From the NCBI RefSeq assembly GCF_001750685.1, contig NZ_CP017269.1:4815416-4879415 (forward strand): a DNA stretch of 64,000 bases, given 5' to 3'. A program made the position numbers and the translations under genes. Positions 24,865-34,134 of this stretch are shown piece after piece; positions within the stretch are counted from its first letter, which is position 1, and each line of letters opens with the position of its first letter. The DNA is from Geosporobacter ferrireducens (GTDB taxonomy: Bacteria; Bacillota; Clostridia; Peptostreptococcales; Thermotaleaceae). The notes below the pieces were generated by a model. That model worked only from the letters and a program-made list of their open reading frames with translations, searched no databases and had not been told where the DNA came from.

Positions 24865-25623
24865 ATGCAGATACTAAAAGTAGAAAATATTAGTAAAACA
24901 TACGGAAGCAAAAAAGGCTCCAAGCAGTATATGGCACTGAAGAAGATTAGCTTTGAAGTAAAGGAGGGGGAATTTATCGGTGTCATGGGTGCATCAGGTT
25001 CAGGGAAGACGACACTTCTCAATATACTAGGCAGCATTGATAAACCTACAACAGGCAGATATATTATGAACGGCAGGGACATTGCAGCACTGAATAAAAA
25101 TGAGCTTGCTGAACACAGAATCAACAATATCGGGTTTATTTTTCAGGATTATAACCTGCTGGAAACCATGACACTGCAGGAAAATATCCTACTGCCCTTA
25201 GCCTTAAGAGGAGAGAAGGCAAGGGTTATGGAGGACAAGCTTTTTCATATTGCAAAGGATTTAAATATTGTAGAAATTCTTGATAAATACCCCTATGAAG
25301 TTTCCGGAGGCCAGCAGCAGCGGGCAGCCGCATGCCGTGCACTCATTACGAATCCCAAAATGATCCTTGCCGATGAACCTACAGGCAACCTTGATTCAAA
25401 ATCAGGGAAGGATCTGCTGGATCTTTTAACCTTCATCAACAAAGAATATAAAGCAACCATTTTAATGGTAACCCATGATGTATTTGCGGCAAGCCACTGC
25501 CAGAAAATAATGTTTATCCGTGACGGGGAGATATACAATGAGTTATATGCCGGTGACAGTAAAAAGAAATTTTTTGACTCCATTATAGAGGTTATGAGTG
25601 TGCTTGGAGGTGGTGAAAAATGA
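24865..25623 (+). CDS. ABC transporter ATPase (BceA-like)
   Basis: 252 residues, MacB/LolD-type ATPase. Walker A GASGSGKTT, Q-loop FIFQDYNLLETMTL, signature VSGGQQQR, Walker B MILADEPTGNLD, switch His in VTHDV. ATG 24865 is preferred to ATG 24850 because GGAGGG (24852-24857) is the ribosome binding site. Its last codons overlap the permease start in ATGA, so the two proteins are made together. Powers the mechanotransmission-type detoxification of antimicrobial peptides. Confidence 0.92.
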   Translation: MQILKVENISKTYGSKKGSKQYMALKKISFEVKEGEFIGVMGASGSGKTTLLNILGSIDKPTTGRYIMNGRDIAALNKNELAEHRINNIGFIFQDYNLLETMTLQENILLPLALRGEKARVMEDKLFHIAKDLNIVEILDKYPYEVSGGQQQRAAACRALITNPKMILADEPTGNLDSKSGKDLLDLLTFINKEYKATILMVTHDVFAASHCQKIMFIRDGEIYNELYAGDSKKKFFDSIIEVMSVLGGGEK

Positions 25624-27587
25624 AGCTTACCACACTGGCCCTTCGTAACATCAAACAGAATTTCTCCAAGTATATCATGTATTTTTTCTCTTTAAGTTTC
25701 AGTGTTTTCACCGCCTATTCATTTCTGGCCCTTATGCAAAATGAATATGTAATAATGGCCTTTACCTATGATGCGCGCTATCGGTCGATGCTGATGACAT
25801 TTGGCGTTATCATCATGGTATTTGTGATGTTCTTTTTAATCAGCTCCAATAACAGCTTCATAAAAGCAAGGAAGAAAGAAATTTCCACCTATGCCTTGTT
25901 TGGTATGACAAACAGGAAGATCGGTAAATTGCTTTTTCTGGAAACCATGATTGTTGGTTTTGCGGCGCTTGTTATCGGCATAGGTTTCGGGATATTCTTT
26001 TCCAAACTGACGGCAATGATTTTATTGGATATTTCATTGGCATCTTTTACCGGCAATATTGCCTTCACCATAGACCCAAAGTCTGTTTATATAACCGCTG
26101 TCCTATTCCTATCCATATTTGGCATTATGGGGTTATCGGGCTTAAGGGTTATCGGCAAATTTGAGTTGGTAGATTTGTTTAAGGCGGATAAAGTATCGGA
26201 AGGAAGGTCTAAAGGATCAATAATCACCCTAATCGTATCACTTATGTTAATGGGAAGCGGATACTATCTGGCTGCAAGTAAAGAGCCGCAGAGGGTCGTT
26301 GCTGCCGCCATCCCCGTGTTAATTCTTGTAATTCTTGGAACCTATCTGTTTTTCTGGGGAGGGCTGCCTAAGGTTTTAAATATAATAAAAAGAAACAAGA
26401 ACAACTATTATAAAGGGGTTAATTTAATATCAGTATCAGCCTTCTCTCACAGGATGAAGTCTATAGGCTCCGTTATGGCTACCATTGCGGTGTTGTCTGC
26501 AGTTGCTACAACGGCCATTGCCACAGGATTTACACTTTATAGGAATATAGAAAACAACACTTATGATATCATTGGTTACGATATGTATTTTTATGGTGGG
26601 CAGGAAGAATTGCTGGATAAGGTACATGACGCCTTTGAAAAACATCATACAAGAAGAATAGAAAGCTATACAGCGGAGCGGTATAAATCGGTTCCACAGA
26701 TGAACACCGTCAAGGTTGGTGACAGGGAGTATATATCTGGCGGGCAGGATTATTTCAGGGTGTATTCCCAATCTGTATATAATCAACTCATATCCCTATC
26801 CAAAGCCGATTTAAAGCCTGTCCGTATTCATCCTGGTGAAGCAATGTACATGCATTCATACCTGCGCGGAGACGCAGAAACGGCCATTATTGGCCAACTA
26901 CTCACTTTTCCGAATCAGACGATTCGGATAACCTCTATCTTAAGATCAGGTATTCTATCCTTTGGGGCACTTCATACACTTGTTTTGAATGACAATGATT
27001 TTAATGCTCTTTTGCAAAAGGGAGATATCTTAGGGATAGATGAAAGCGGGGTACCTTATGACAAAGTAACGGTATTCAACTATGAAAATGCCTTGCAATC
27101 AGGGGAGCTAAATCGTGATCTGGTGCAAATACTCTCAGGCAATGTAGGAAGCTACAGAACTGCATATAATCATTATATTGAGTCTTTAGAGACCTTTGGT
27201 TTGGTATGCTTTATCGGCTTCTTTATGAGTGGTGTATTTATGTTGATGACAGCAAGTCTGCTATACTTTAAGCAGATAATGGCAGCAGAGGAGGAGCGGC
27301 ACCAGTATAGGATGCTTAGAAAGATCGGGATGGATAGCCAAGTTGAAAGAAGGATCATTTCAAAGCGATTGCTTCCGGTTTTCCTGATTCCCCTTATATT
27401 GGGCATTATCCATAGCATGTTTGCCATGAAAGCGGCGGATACCATGGTATTTTCCAATATGATACCTGTTGACAATTCTTATTTTACAGTGCTGGCTTTT
27501 TCAGCGGTTATGTATGGTGCCTATGCGGTGGTATACGGGGTATTTTACTTGATTACAAAGGGACAGTACAGGAGAATTGTCCAATAG
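25620..27587 (+). CDS. ABC transporter permease with large external domain (BceB-like)
   Basis: 655 residues, FtsX-type permease. Predicted helices at about 18-40, 55-75, 105-130, 150-170, 200-222, 230-250, 285-305 and three near the C-terminus (about 525-545, 580-600, 620-645), with a roughly 210-residue extracytoplasmic domain between residues about 310 and 520, the diagnostic BceB/VraG layout. Landmark ISTYALFGMTNRKIGKLL follows the second helix. It binds the peptide antibiotic complex and signals to the kinase. Start overlaps bceA by four bases. Confidence 0.92.
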   Translation: MKLTTLALRNIKQNFSKYIMYFFSLSFSVFTAYSFLALMQNEYVIMAFTYDARYRSMLMTFGVIIMVFVMFFLISSNNSFIKARKKEISTYALFGMTNRKIGKLLFLETMIVGFAALVIGIGFGIFFSKLTAMILLDISLASFTGNIAFTIDPKSVYITAVLFLSIFGIMGLSGLRVIGKFELVDLFKADKVSEGRSKGSIITLIVSLMLMGSGYYLAASKEPQRVVAAAIPVLILVILGTYLFFWGGLPKVLNIIKRNKNNYYKGVNLISVSAFSHRMKSIGSVMATIAVLSAVATTAIATGFTLYRNIENNTYDIIGYDMYFYGGQEELLDKVHDAFEKHHTRRIESYTAERYKSVPQMNTVKVGDREYISGGQDYFRVYSQSVYNQLISLSKADLKPVRIHPGEAMYMHSYLRGDAETAIIGQLLTFPNQTIRITSILRSGILSFGALHTLVLNDNDFNALLQKGDILGIDESGVPYDKVTVFNYENALQSGELNRDLVQILSGNVGSYRTAYNHYIESLETFGLVCFIGFFMSGVFMLMTASLLYFKQIMAAEEERHQYRMLRKIGMDSQVERRIISKRLLPVFLIPLILGIIHSMFAMKAADTMVFSNMIPVDNSYFTVLAFSAVMYGAYAVVYGVFYLITKGQYRRIVQ

Positions 27588-27721
27588 CAGACTTGCTGAA
27601 AGCCAAAACCTTTAAAGGGCCAAAGAAGATGGCAGATACTAAGGGATGAAAGTGTATGGACAATGAGCAAATGAATAAAGCAGCAGTAAATAAATGATTC
27701 TGTATTGTATATTTAATTTGA

Positions 27722-27745
27722 GAGGCGGCCCTTTGGGGTCGCCTC
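27722..27745 (+). other. hairpin after the Bce-type operon (first)
   Basis: GAGGCGGCCC/GGGTCGCCTC, a 10-bp stem with one mismatched pair and a 4-base loop; no T-run directly after it, but a second hairpin follows. Confidence 0.55.
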
Positions 27746-27749
27746 AAGC

Positions 27750-27785
27750 TTTTGGTAAATACATAATTTACCAAAAACATTTTTA
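27750..27785 (+). terminator. terminator after the Bce-type operon (second hairpin)
   Basis: TTTTGGTAAAT/ATTTACCAAAA, perfect 11-bp stem with 5-base loop (27750-27776), then ACATTTTTAAATTT. With the hairpin at 27722 it forms a double terminator, symmetric enough to work on both strands. Confidence 0.75.
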
Positions 27786-28237
27786 AATTTATACAGAAGA
27801 CAAAACAGAATTGGTTAGGTTGTGTAGAATGTAATAAGTATACTAGTCTTGGAAGGTAGGTTCATTTGTTTACAAAAAATGTTACTATACAGTTTTCTTT
27901 TTAAACTTCAGGACTTTTACAGTATATATGCTTTAACTTAAAAAAGGAAGAAGATGCCGAATATGCTTATATGTTTATAGTAGTTACTCTATATTTGCTA
28001 GAAATTACAATAATTTTCTGAATTAATATAGTTGTCATAGTCAGCTAAAAAAAGTATAGTTAAATAAGATATATTATCGTAGGAATGAACTTATTTTAAA
28101 CTATAGTCATAATTAAAATATTCATTTGTAAAAAAGGAATAAGCTGTATCCATAAATATAGCTCAAAAGAAGAATTTCCTTTATAAAATATGGGTGAAAT
28201 TAAGTATTATGATTATATTTAAGAGGGGGATTATTAC
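27786..28237. other. A/T-rich gene-free stretch upstream of the AraC gene
   Basis: About 450 bases without a credible reading frame. Only scattered A/T repeats are seen; no clear promoter with 16-18-bp spacing, no RNA gene. It must contain the promoter of the AraC-family gene. Confidence 0.5.
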
Positions 28238-29140
28238 ATGCAATACAGTATAAAGGTCCATCGTATCGTTAAACAAAAGAAAGGTGCCAATGAATATATT
28301 GAAAAACATTCTCATAAATTTTTTCACTATATTTATGGACTTGGTGGAACAGGAAAGATCATCATCGATTCACAATCAGTACTCGCCCAAAAGTACAGCC
28401 TTATTATGATTCCTCCAGGCACAGAACACGCAATATATGGAATTGATGATTTTTCTAGTTTTGATATTAAGTTTTCCTGTGACAGCATATTGACAGAAAA
28501 GCTAAGTAAAATAGGTTATTGCATAAATGAAGTTAGTGATTATGAGGACAAGCTTATTAAAGATGTCTTTGATGAAGCGGTATGTTCTGATCCTTTATTT
28601 GAAGATATTATTAATATTAGAATTCTTGAATTAGTTTTTCGAATTATGAGACGCAATAAAGAAGGTATTCATATGACATCAAATAAACAATTCATAGATA
28701 ATTTTTTAGGTGATAACAATAACAAAACTATAGGTAAAATGAGAGAAATCATCAACTACATCGAAAATAATATAACGCAGCCTATTAAGATTACCGATTT
28801 GGCGAATTTATGCGGCTATAGCGGAAGCTATTTTTCAACTTATTTTAGAGAATGTGTGGGATGTACACCTAGCAGATACATCAACCTAAAAAAGGTAGAA
28901 TTAGCAAAAACTATGATGATGTCCACAAATTTAAATGTTACCCAGGTATCAGAGGCTTTGGGTTTTGAAAGTGTCCACTATTTCAGCAAGGTATTCAAAA
29001 AGATAGTGGGAATGCCACCCATAACTTATCACAAGAGAACAAATATCAATATGAGCATTAATGTAATAAAAGATAGTACATTTACTCCAGCAGGGCAGTA
29101 TGAAATTCCTATAAAAGTAATTAATTATAAAGAATCATAA
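28238..29140 (+). CDS. AraC-family transcriptional regulator with N-terminal cupin domain
   Basis: 300 residues. The N-terminal AraC-type beta barrel (EKHSHKFFHYIYGLGGTGKI, MIPPGTEHAIYG) binds a small carbohydrate-like ligand. The C-terminal double HTH spans about 165-262: ITQPIKITDLANLCGYSGSY, STYFREC, then VTQVSEALGFESVHYFSKVF and MPPITYHKR. It starts at ATG 28238 after GAGGGGG. Located upstream of and co-oriented with the cupin-DapA-dehydrogenase-TTT-kinase-aldolase operon, it is the probable activator. Candidate direct-repeat half-sites 21 bp apart lie at 29380 and 29401. Confidence 0.9.
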   Translation: MQYSIKVHRIVKQKKGANEYIEKHSHKFFHYIYGLGGTGKIIIDSQSVLAQKYSLIMIPPGTEHAIYGIDDFSSFDIKFSCDSILTEKLSKIGYCINEVSDYEDKLIKDVFDEAVCSDPLFEDIINIRILELVFRIMRRNKEGIHMTSNKQFIDNFLGDNNNKTIGKMREIINYIENNITQPIKITDLANLCGYSGSYFSTYFRECVGCTPSRYINLKKVELAKTMMMSTNLNVTQVSEALGFESVHYFSKVFKKIVGMPPITYHKRTNINMSINVIKDSTFTPAGQYEIPIKVINYKES

Positions 29141-29166
29141 AATAAGTAAACAAGAAAGGCTTATTT
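29140..29166 (+). other. weak hairpin after the AraC gene
   Basis: AAATAAG (29140-29146) pairs with CTTATTT (29160-29166). Too weak for a confident terminator; the stronger one lies at 29333. Confidence 0.3.
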
Positions 29167-29205
29167 CCAGCATGCTTCAGCTTGTTAACAAAGTCATATT
29201 TTTGA

Positions 29206-29320
29206 ACAAACCCCTCATAAGCTTCCAATTCGTGACTTGACTAATGCCACTTTTTTCAACAGTTTTATTCAATAAAAGTGGTCTTGTCATGGAGTTGGGA
29301 GGATCTTGTGAGGGGTTTGT
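29206..29320. repeat. MITE-like inverted repeat or structured small RNA
   Basis: Ends are a perfect 12-bp inverted repeat, ACAAACCCCTCA (29206-29217) and TGAGGGGTTTGT (29309-29320). Inside it the arms continue imperfectly (CTTCCAATTCGTGAC against GTCATGGAGTTGGGAGG) and an inner pair CCACTTTT/AAAAGTGG (29248-29255, 29273-29280) closes a terminal loop. The whole folds as one long interrupted hairpin. No target duplication is evident. An open frame on the minus strand through it is rejected as a gene. Confidence 0.6.
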
Positions 29321-29332
29321 AATCAGTCTTAG

Positions 29333-29359
29333 GCATATTTCTAATATGCTTTTTTTTTT
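29333..29359 (+). terminator. rho-independent terminator
   Basis: GCATAT/ATATGC stem (29333-29338, 29344-29349), 5-base loop, followed by ten T residues. Ends transcription from the AraC gene or from the structured element just before it. Confidence 0.85.
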
Positions 29360-29378
29360 GTGGAAATTCTTAAAAAAA

Positions 29379-29407
29379 TGCAAATAAAGCCATTATTTGC
29401 GCAAATA
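29379..29407 (+). promoter_or_regulatory. candidate regulator half-sites upstream of the acid-sugar operon
   Basis: GCAAATA occurs at 29380-29386 and 29401-29407, exactly 21 bp apart in direct orientation, and TATTTGC at 29394-29400 makes a perfect 14-bp palindrome TATTTGCGCAAATA (29394-29407). Direct half-sites two helical turns apart suit an AraC-family dimer. The remaining 187 bases to the cupin gene show no other clear signal. Confidence 0.45.
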
Positions 29408-29594
29408 CATTAAAAGTATATTAAATTATAATGGAGTTACGTTATACCCTTAGGTTATTTCTAGATTTGTAAAAAGGTTTGTATTCATCTAACAATATAA
29501 ACTTCTACTTTGCCAGAAACTTTGAACTAGGCAGAATAGGAATATTTGAGAGGGTATTAACAATAACCAAAATCAATTATAAAGGAGGAAGAAT

Positions 29595-29981
29595 ATGGAA
29601 CTGGTTAATAGAGCAGATTTACCCAGGGTAAAGTTGCCGGGAAGAATTATTCAAAATGCTGTTGGAAAGGCGTCCGCTATATCTAGTGAGAAGATGACCG
29701 TAGGATTCGCTACCTATTCTGTTGAAAGTGGCCCTATGGATCCACATAACCATGCAGAGGAAACAGTGGTAATTTTAGATTGTGAAAAGGGTTGGGTGCG
29801 CAGAGGCCCTTCGAAAGATAAATTAGACGAAAGATTTATATTGAAAAAAGGAACTGTATTGCATTTTGATGAGCTTGAATGGCATGTATTTGAGTATGAA
29901 GAAGATGGTTATGTGGATATTATGTTCATTTATGGTCAGGTGGATAATATCAGACCAGAGGAAATGCTACAAAATAAATAG
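29595..29981 (+). CDS. small cupin-domain protein
   Basis: 128 residues, single cupin fold. The metal-binding motif is recognisable as GPMDPHNHAEETVVIL (two His and a Glu) with a later LEWHVFEY His. The family covers sugar-lactone or keto-acid binding enzymes and isomerases; here the specificity is unknown. Strong AGGAGG ribosome binding site. First gene of the large catabolic operon, 50 bases ahead of the DapA-family gene. Confidence 0.88.
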   Translation: MELVNRADLPRVKLPGRIIQNAVGKASAISSEKMTVGFATYSVESGPMDPHNHAEETVVILDCEKGWVRRGPSKDKLDERFILKKGTVLHFDELEWHVFEYEEDGYVDIMFIYGQVDNIRPEEMLQNK

Positions 29982-30031
29982 ATCGGAGAAGTAACTCTCT
30001 CTAGAATACATTAGATAAGGAGAATGAAATT

Positions 30032-30928
30032 ATGGTAAAAAAAATTATCGGAGTTATACCGCCAATTATTACACCAGTAGATGAAAATGAAAAAGTGGAT
30101 GAAAAAGCACTTAGACTTCTTATAAATCATTGTATCAAAAATGGAATTCATGGAATATTCGTTGCGGGCTCAAATGGAGAATGTTTAGCTCTTACACAGA
30201 AGGAAAGGGACAGAGCGATCAAAATTACTCTTGACGAAGTAGCCGGAAGAGTTCCTGTAATCGCAGGAGTTATGGATTCAAGCACAATAAGAGTTATTGA
30301 AAACATCAAAAGATTTGAAGACATGGGTGGAAAAACAGCAGTTGTAACGCCTGTTTTTTATGCAAGACACGCTACACAGGATGAGTCAGTTAAACATTTT
30401 GAGGCAATAGCAAATGCAACAGAGGCAGATTTAATGATCTATAATATTCCACCATTTACAGGACAAACACTTAAGGCTGAAACCATTTTCAAGATAGCTG
30501 AAATTGATAAAGTTATAGGATATAAAGATACATCAGGTCAACTTCCTGAGTTCATCAAATGCTTAAGATATTTTGAGGGGACAGATTTCATTCTTCATCA
30601 GGGCGCTACAAATCTTGCAATGGCAAGTATGCTTCTAGGAGCGGATGGTTATATCCCATCACTTGCACCACTTTTTCCAATGCCGCACATTAAACTTTAT
30701 GAGGCTGGAAAATCAGGAGATATTGAAGCTGTCAAAAAATGGGGAGCAATTGTTGACGACATTTGTAAAATATATCCTATGGCAAAAAGTCAGACAGCAT
30801 CAACAAAATACGCAATTAGCAAATTAGGCTTCCTTGCTAAAAGAGTAATCAGACCAACGGAGCCTATTACCGTAGATGAAGAAAGAAGAATTGATGCTAA
30901 AATTGAAGAACTTAAAGAATATATGTAG
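30032..30928 (+). CDS. DapA/N-acetylneuraminate lyase-family Schiff-base aldolase
   Basis: 298 residues, class I aldolase TIM barrel. Signature residues: GSNGECLALTQKE pocket, Y137 in YNIPPFTG and the Schiff-base lysine K165 in GYKDTSG. Family members cleave or form 2-keto acids from pyruvate plus an aldehyde (4-hydroxy-tetrahydrodipicolinate synthase, NanA, KDG aldolase, 2-keto-3-deoxy acid dehydratase). In a catabolic operon with an acid-sugar kinase a role on a 2-keto-3-deoxy sugar acid is more likely than lysine synthesis. ATG 30032 follows AAGGAGA. Confidence 0.92.
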   Translation: MVKKIIGVIPPIITPVDENEKVDEKALRLLINHCIKNGIHGIFVAGSNGECLALTQKERDRAIKITLDEVAGRVPVIAGVMDSSTIRVIENIKRFEDMGGKTAVVTPVFYARHATQDESVKHFEAIANATEADLMIYNIPPFTGQTLKAETIFKIAEIDKVIGYKDTSGQLPEFIKCLRYFEGTDFILHQGATNLAMASMLLGADGYIPSLAPLFPMPHIKLYEAGKSGDIEAVKKWGAIVDDICKIYPMAKSQTASTKYAISKLGFLAKRVIRPTEPITVDEERRIDAKIEELKEYM

Positions 30929-30949
30929 TTTTAAATGGAGGAGAACACT

Positions 30950-31924
30950 ATGGCTACAGTTTTATTGTCCCATGAACTTTATAAAGATGGAATGGAAATT
31001 TTGAAAAAAGGTATTGATATAATTATTGCTAATAACAGTAATATGAGAGCAATCATTGAAGATTTAAAGAAAGCAGATGGTTTGATTTTAAGAGTAGGAA
31101 GAATCGATAGAGAAATTATGGAAGAATGTCCTAATCTAAAGGTAATTTCGAGGCCTGGAGTAGGGGTAGATACTGTAGACGTCGATGCAGCCACAGCCCT
31201 AGGGATTCCAGTAGTCATTGCTCCAGGTGCGAATCTACGTTCAGTGGCTGAACATGCTATAGCTTTGATGTATACAATTACAAAAAATGTAGTAGAAAGT
31301 CATGAAGAAACAAAAAATGGAAATTTTCCTATTAGAAATAAATATATGGCCATTGAACTGGCAGAACATAAAATGGGCATCATTGGCTTTGGAAATATTG
31401 GCAAGGAAACAGCTAAGCTTTGCAGCATGAACGGAATGGAAGTCTATATTTACGATCCTTTTGTGAAGAAGGAAACAGCTGAAGCCTTAGGATATACCTA
31501 TATACAGAATCTACATGATATTTTAGCCATTTGTGATGTAATCTCATTGCACATGCCATCTACACCTGAGACAAAAAAAATGTTTGGGAACAAAGAATTT
31601 CACGCTATGAAGGAAGGTATATTCATCGTAAATTGTGCTCGAGGAGATATTGTTGATGAGGATGCGCTTTACGAAGCTTTGGCAAATGGAAAAGTTGCAG
31701 GTGCTGCTGTGGATGTGATGGAAGCAGAGCCCATGGATCCAAACAATAAACTTTTCACATTGAAAAACTTCATTGCTACACCCCATATGGCGGCATTAAC
31801 AAAGGAAAGTGCTTCTAGGACATCCCAACTGACAGTTGAAGGAACCTTAGCGGTAATTCGTGGTGAAAAGTGGCCCCATGTAGCAAATAAGGAAGTTTAT
31901 GACCATCCTAGATGGAATAAATAA
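30950..31924 (+). CDS. D-2-hydroxyacid dehydrogenase (SerA/phosphoglycerate dehydrogenase-like)
   Basis: 324 residues, NAD-dependent. Rossmann motif IIGFGNIGKETAKL near residue 145; catalytic Arg in NCARGDIVDE, Glu in MEAEPMDP and His in ATPHMAAL are all present. No C-terminal ACT domain, so it is not a regulated serine-pathway enzyme. Oxidises a D-2-hydroxy acid or reduces a 2-keto acid (tartronate, glyoxylate and hydroxypyruvate types are close relatives). Start ATG 30950 is placed by GGAGGA at 30938-30943, inside the ATG 30935 reading. Directly follows the DapA-like gene. Confidence 0.9.
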   Translation: MATVLLSHELYKDGMEILKKGIDIIIANNSNMRAIIEDLKKADGLILRVGRIDREIMEECPNLKVISRPGVGVDTVDVDAATALGIPVVIAPGANLRSVAEHAIALMYTITKNVVESHEETKNGNFPIRNKYMAIELAEHKMGIIGFGNIGKETAKLCSMNGMEVYIYDPFVKKETAEALGYTYIQNLHDILAICDVISLHMPSTPETKKMFGNKEFHAMKEGIFIVNCARGDIVDEDALYEALANGKVAGAAVDVMEAEPMDPNNKLFTLKNFIATPHMAALTKESASRTSQLTVEGTLAVIRGEKWPHVANKEVYDHPRWNK

Positions 31925-31974
31925 GACTATTTTCTAAGTTAAAAACCTATAGAGAATAGAGCGAAAGAAAGCAT

Positions 31975-32001
31975 AGTATTACTCCCAAAAGGAGTGATAC
32001 T
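31975..32001 (+). other. intercistronic hairpin before the TTT transporter genes
   Basis: AGTATTACTCC pairs with GGAGTGATACT, 11 bp with one wobble, 5-base loop, no T-run. Possible processing or stability element dividing the enzyme genes from the transporter genes. Confidence 0.55.
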
Positions 32002-32124
32002 AGCACCGAAAGGAAAAGGTTTCCCAATATAAAAGCAAAAGTTGAAGAATAAGAAAGTATTTTATAATTAAGCTCAGTTAGCTAGATTCTTTGAACCGAT
32101 AGATTAAGAAAAGGAGGGTTTGAA

Positions 32125-32601
32125 TTGCTAAATAGGTATAGAGAAGCCATTTATGGAATTGTATTTTTCATTATCGCAGCTGCATATTATGCTGCAAGCT
32201 TTAATATTAAGATATATCAAAGTTATGGCGATTCAGGTGTAGACTCGCGTTTTTTACCACAGCTGTTGGGAATTTTCCTGATGATTTTAAGTACCATACA
32301 GATCGTAAAGGGTATCAAACTTGTTAGAATATATGAAGGAGATAGAGTGGCCGAAAAAATTATTAGCATAAAAGTTATTCTTACGGTAGCGTTCATTGTA
32401 TTATATGTTGCGCTTATGCCTGTTGTTGGTTTCTTAATCATGACTGCAGTATATTTATTCTTTCAAATTATCCTGCTTATGCCCCCTGATAACAAAAAAT
32501 ATCTATTGGCGCTTGAAATATCAACAATTTTTTCCATAGTAGTGTATTTTCTGTTTGTTCAGGTATTGACACTCATTTTACCCCGGGGAATCTTAGGATA
32601 G
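32125..32601 (+). CDS. tctB: tripartite tricarboxylate transporter small membrane subunit (TctB)
   Basis: 158 residues with four membrane helices (residues about 8-24, 43-58, 80-100 and 125-150), the size and layout of TctB. Starts with TTG 32125, six bases after the perfect AAGGAGGG at 32111-32118; there is no ATG alternative. TctB forms a complex with TctA. First of the transporter genes in order B-A-C, whereas classical tct loci run C-B-A. Confidence 0.88.
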   Translation: MLNRYREAIYGIVFFIIAAAYYAASFNIKIYQSYGDSGVDSRFLPQLLGIFLMILSTIQIVKGIKLVRIYEGDRVAEKIISIKVILTVAFIVLYVALMPVVGFLIMTAVYLFFQIILLMPPDNKKYLLALEISTIFSIVVYFLFVQVLTLILPRGILG

Positions 32602-32612
32602 GAGGTAATTAA

Positions 32613-34109
32613 ATGTTAGCAGATGGATTTTTAATGATATTGTCACAACCAGCTACCTTGGCAATCATTTTTGGTACCGTAGTAATCGGCATTATTTTCG
32701 GAGCAATTCCTGGATTATCGGCTACTATGGCTATTGCAATGTGCCTGCCCATTACTTATGGTATGAGTAGCATAAATGGGATTGCTGCAATGATAGGGCT
32801 GTATATTGGCGGAATTTCGGGAGGTTTAATATCAGCAATACTTCTAAATATGCCGGGAACCCCTTCCTCAATTGCTACCTGCTTTGACGGTCGTCCCATG
32901 GCACTAAAAGGGGAGGCAGGAAAAGCATTAGGAACGGGAATTGTGTTTTCATTTCTTGGAACGATTATCAGTATTTTTGCATTGGTTACCATTGCACCAC
33001 CATTAGCGGAAATGGCAATTAAGTTTGGACCCTTTGAATATTTTTCTGTTACGATCTTTGCACTATCTTTAATTATCACATTAACAGGAAAATCCCTTGT
33101 AAAAGGGCTTATGATGGGCGTATTTGGAATCATGCTTTCGACAGTGGGGTTGGCCCCAGTGGATAATGTAGCCAGATATACTTTTGGAATAATTCAATTC
33201 AAATCAGGCTTTGATATTTTGACTGTACTGGTGGGCTTATATGCCATATCTGAGATTTTTGAAAACGCTAACAATACTACTGTTCTCAATCGTTCGCAGA
33301 TTGAATCGAATGTCAAAATTAAAGGTTTTGGTTTTTCCATGAAAGAATTTACAGGTCAAATAGTTAATTTGATCCGTTCTACTGCCATTGGGATAGCCAT
33401 CGGGATTCTTCCCGGGATAGGAGGCGGGACATCAAACATACTTGCCTATACGGCGGCTAAAAACCAGTCTAGGGAACCAGAAAAATTTGGGACAGGGATT
33501 ATGGATGGAGTAGTTGCCTCCGAAGCTGCAAACAATGCTACAGTTGGTGGAGCTATTATCCCTCTTTTAACTTTGGGAATTCCAGGAGACTCTGTAACAG
33601 CCATGATGTTAGGCGGACTTATCATCCATGGAATCACTCCCGGTCCATTGATTTTCCAACAAAATGGACAAATGGTGTACGCAATTTTTGCAGCTATGAT
33701 TGTTGCTAGTATTGCAATGCTAATCACTGAGTTTTTAGGATTAAGAATTTTTGTTAAGATATTGCGCGTGCCTAAGCATATTTTGCTGCCATTGATTTTT
33801 GTTCTGTGTGCAGTAGGTGCATTTGGTTTAAACAGTCGTGTATTTGATATATGGGCAACACTTATTTTTGGAATCATTGGTTATCTTCTGTTAAAATTTG
33901 GATTTCCACTTCCGCCGCTTATTTTGGGTTTCATTCTTGGAAGAACGATGGAAATCAATTTAAGGAGAGGGCTTATGTATTCTAATGGAGATTTTTTAGA
34001 ATTTTTTAGACAACCTATATCTCTGATATTCATATTGTTGACTGTGTTATCATTGTTGCTTTCTGTGCGGAAATTAAAAAAGCAGAAGCTAGAAAAGTAT
34101 ACATATTAA
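32613..34109 (+). CDS. tctA: tripartite tricarboxylate transporter large permease (TctA)
   Basis: 498 residues, about 11-12 membrane helices. TctA signatures are clear: FGAIPGLSATMAIAMCLP near residues 30-50, GISGGLISAILLNMPGTP, GILPGIGGGTSNILAY and TLGIPGDSVTAMMLGGL. Carries out secondary, ion-coupled uptake of carboxylates with an external binding protein. The substrate here is presumably the sugar acid degraded by the operon. Starts 11 bases after tctB, with GGAGGT before ATG. Confidence 0.95.
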   Translation: MLADGFLMILSQPATLAIIFGTVVIGIIFGAIPGLSATMAIAMCLPITYGMSSINGIAAMIGLYIGGISGGLISAILLNMPGTPSSIATCFDGRPMALKGEAGKALGTGIVFSFLGTIISIFALVTIAPPLAEMAIKFGPFEYFSVTIFALSLIITLTGKSLVKGLMMGVFGIMLSTVGLAPVDNVARYTFGIIQFKSGFDILTVLVGLYAISEIFENANNTTVLNRSQIESNVKIKGFGFSMKEFTGQIVNLIRSTAIGIAIGILPGIGGGTSNILAYTAAKNQSREPEKFGTGIMDGVVASEAANNATVGGAIIPLLTLGIPGDSVTAMMLGGLIIHGITPGPLIFQQNGQMVYAIFAAMIVASIAMLITEFLGLRIFVKILRVPKHILLPLIFVLCAVGAFGLNSRVFDIWATLIFGIIGYLLLKFGFPLPPLILGFILGRTMEINLRRGLMYSNGDFLEFFRQPISLIFILLTVLSLLLSVRKLKKQKLEKYTY

Positions 34110-34134
34110 TTAAACTATAAAGGGAGGAATATTT

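Noticed and set aside
29177..29383. 68-residue minus-strand frame over the long hairpin
   Set aside because: It is wholly explained by the inverted-repeat structure and the terminator; no ribosome binding site on that strand.
30032..30928. Lysine-biosynthetic dapA
   Set aside because: Context is a catabolic operon with transporter, kinase and AraC gene; no lysine genes nearby.
30950..31924. Biosynthetic phosphoglycerate dehydrogenase serA
   Set aside because: No ACT domain and no serC/serB neighbour; fits a general D-2-hydroxyacid dehydrogenase.
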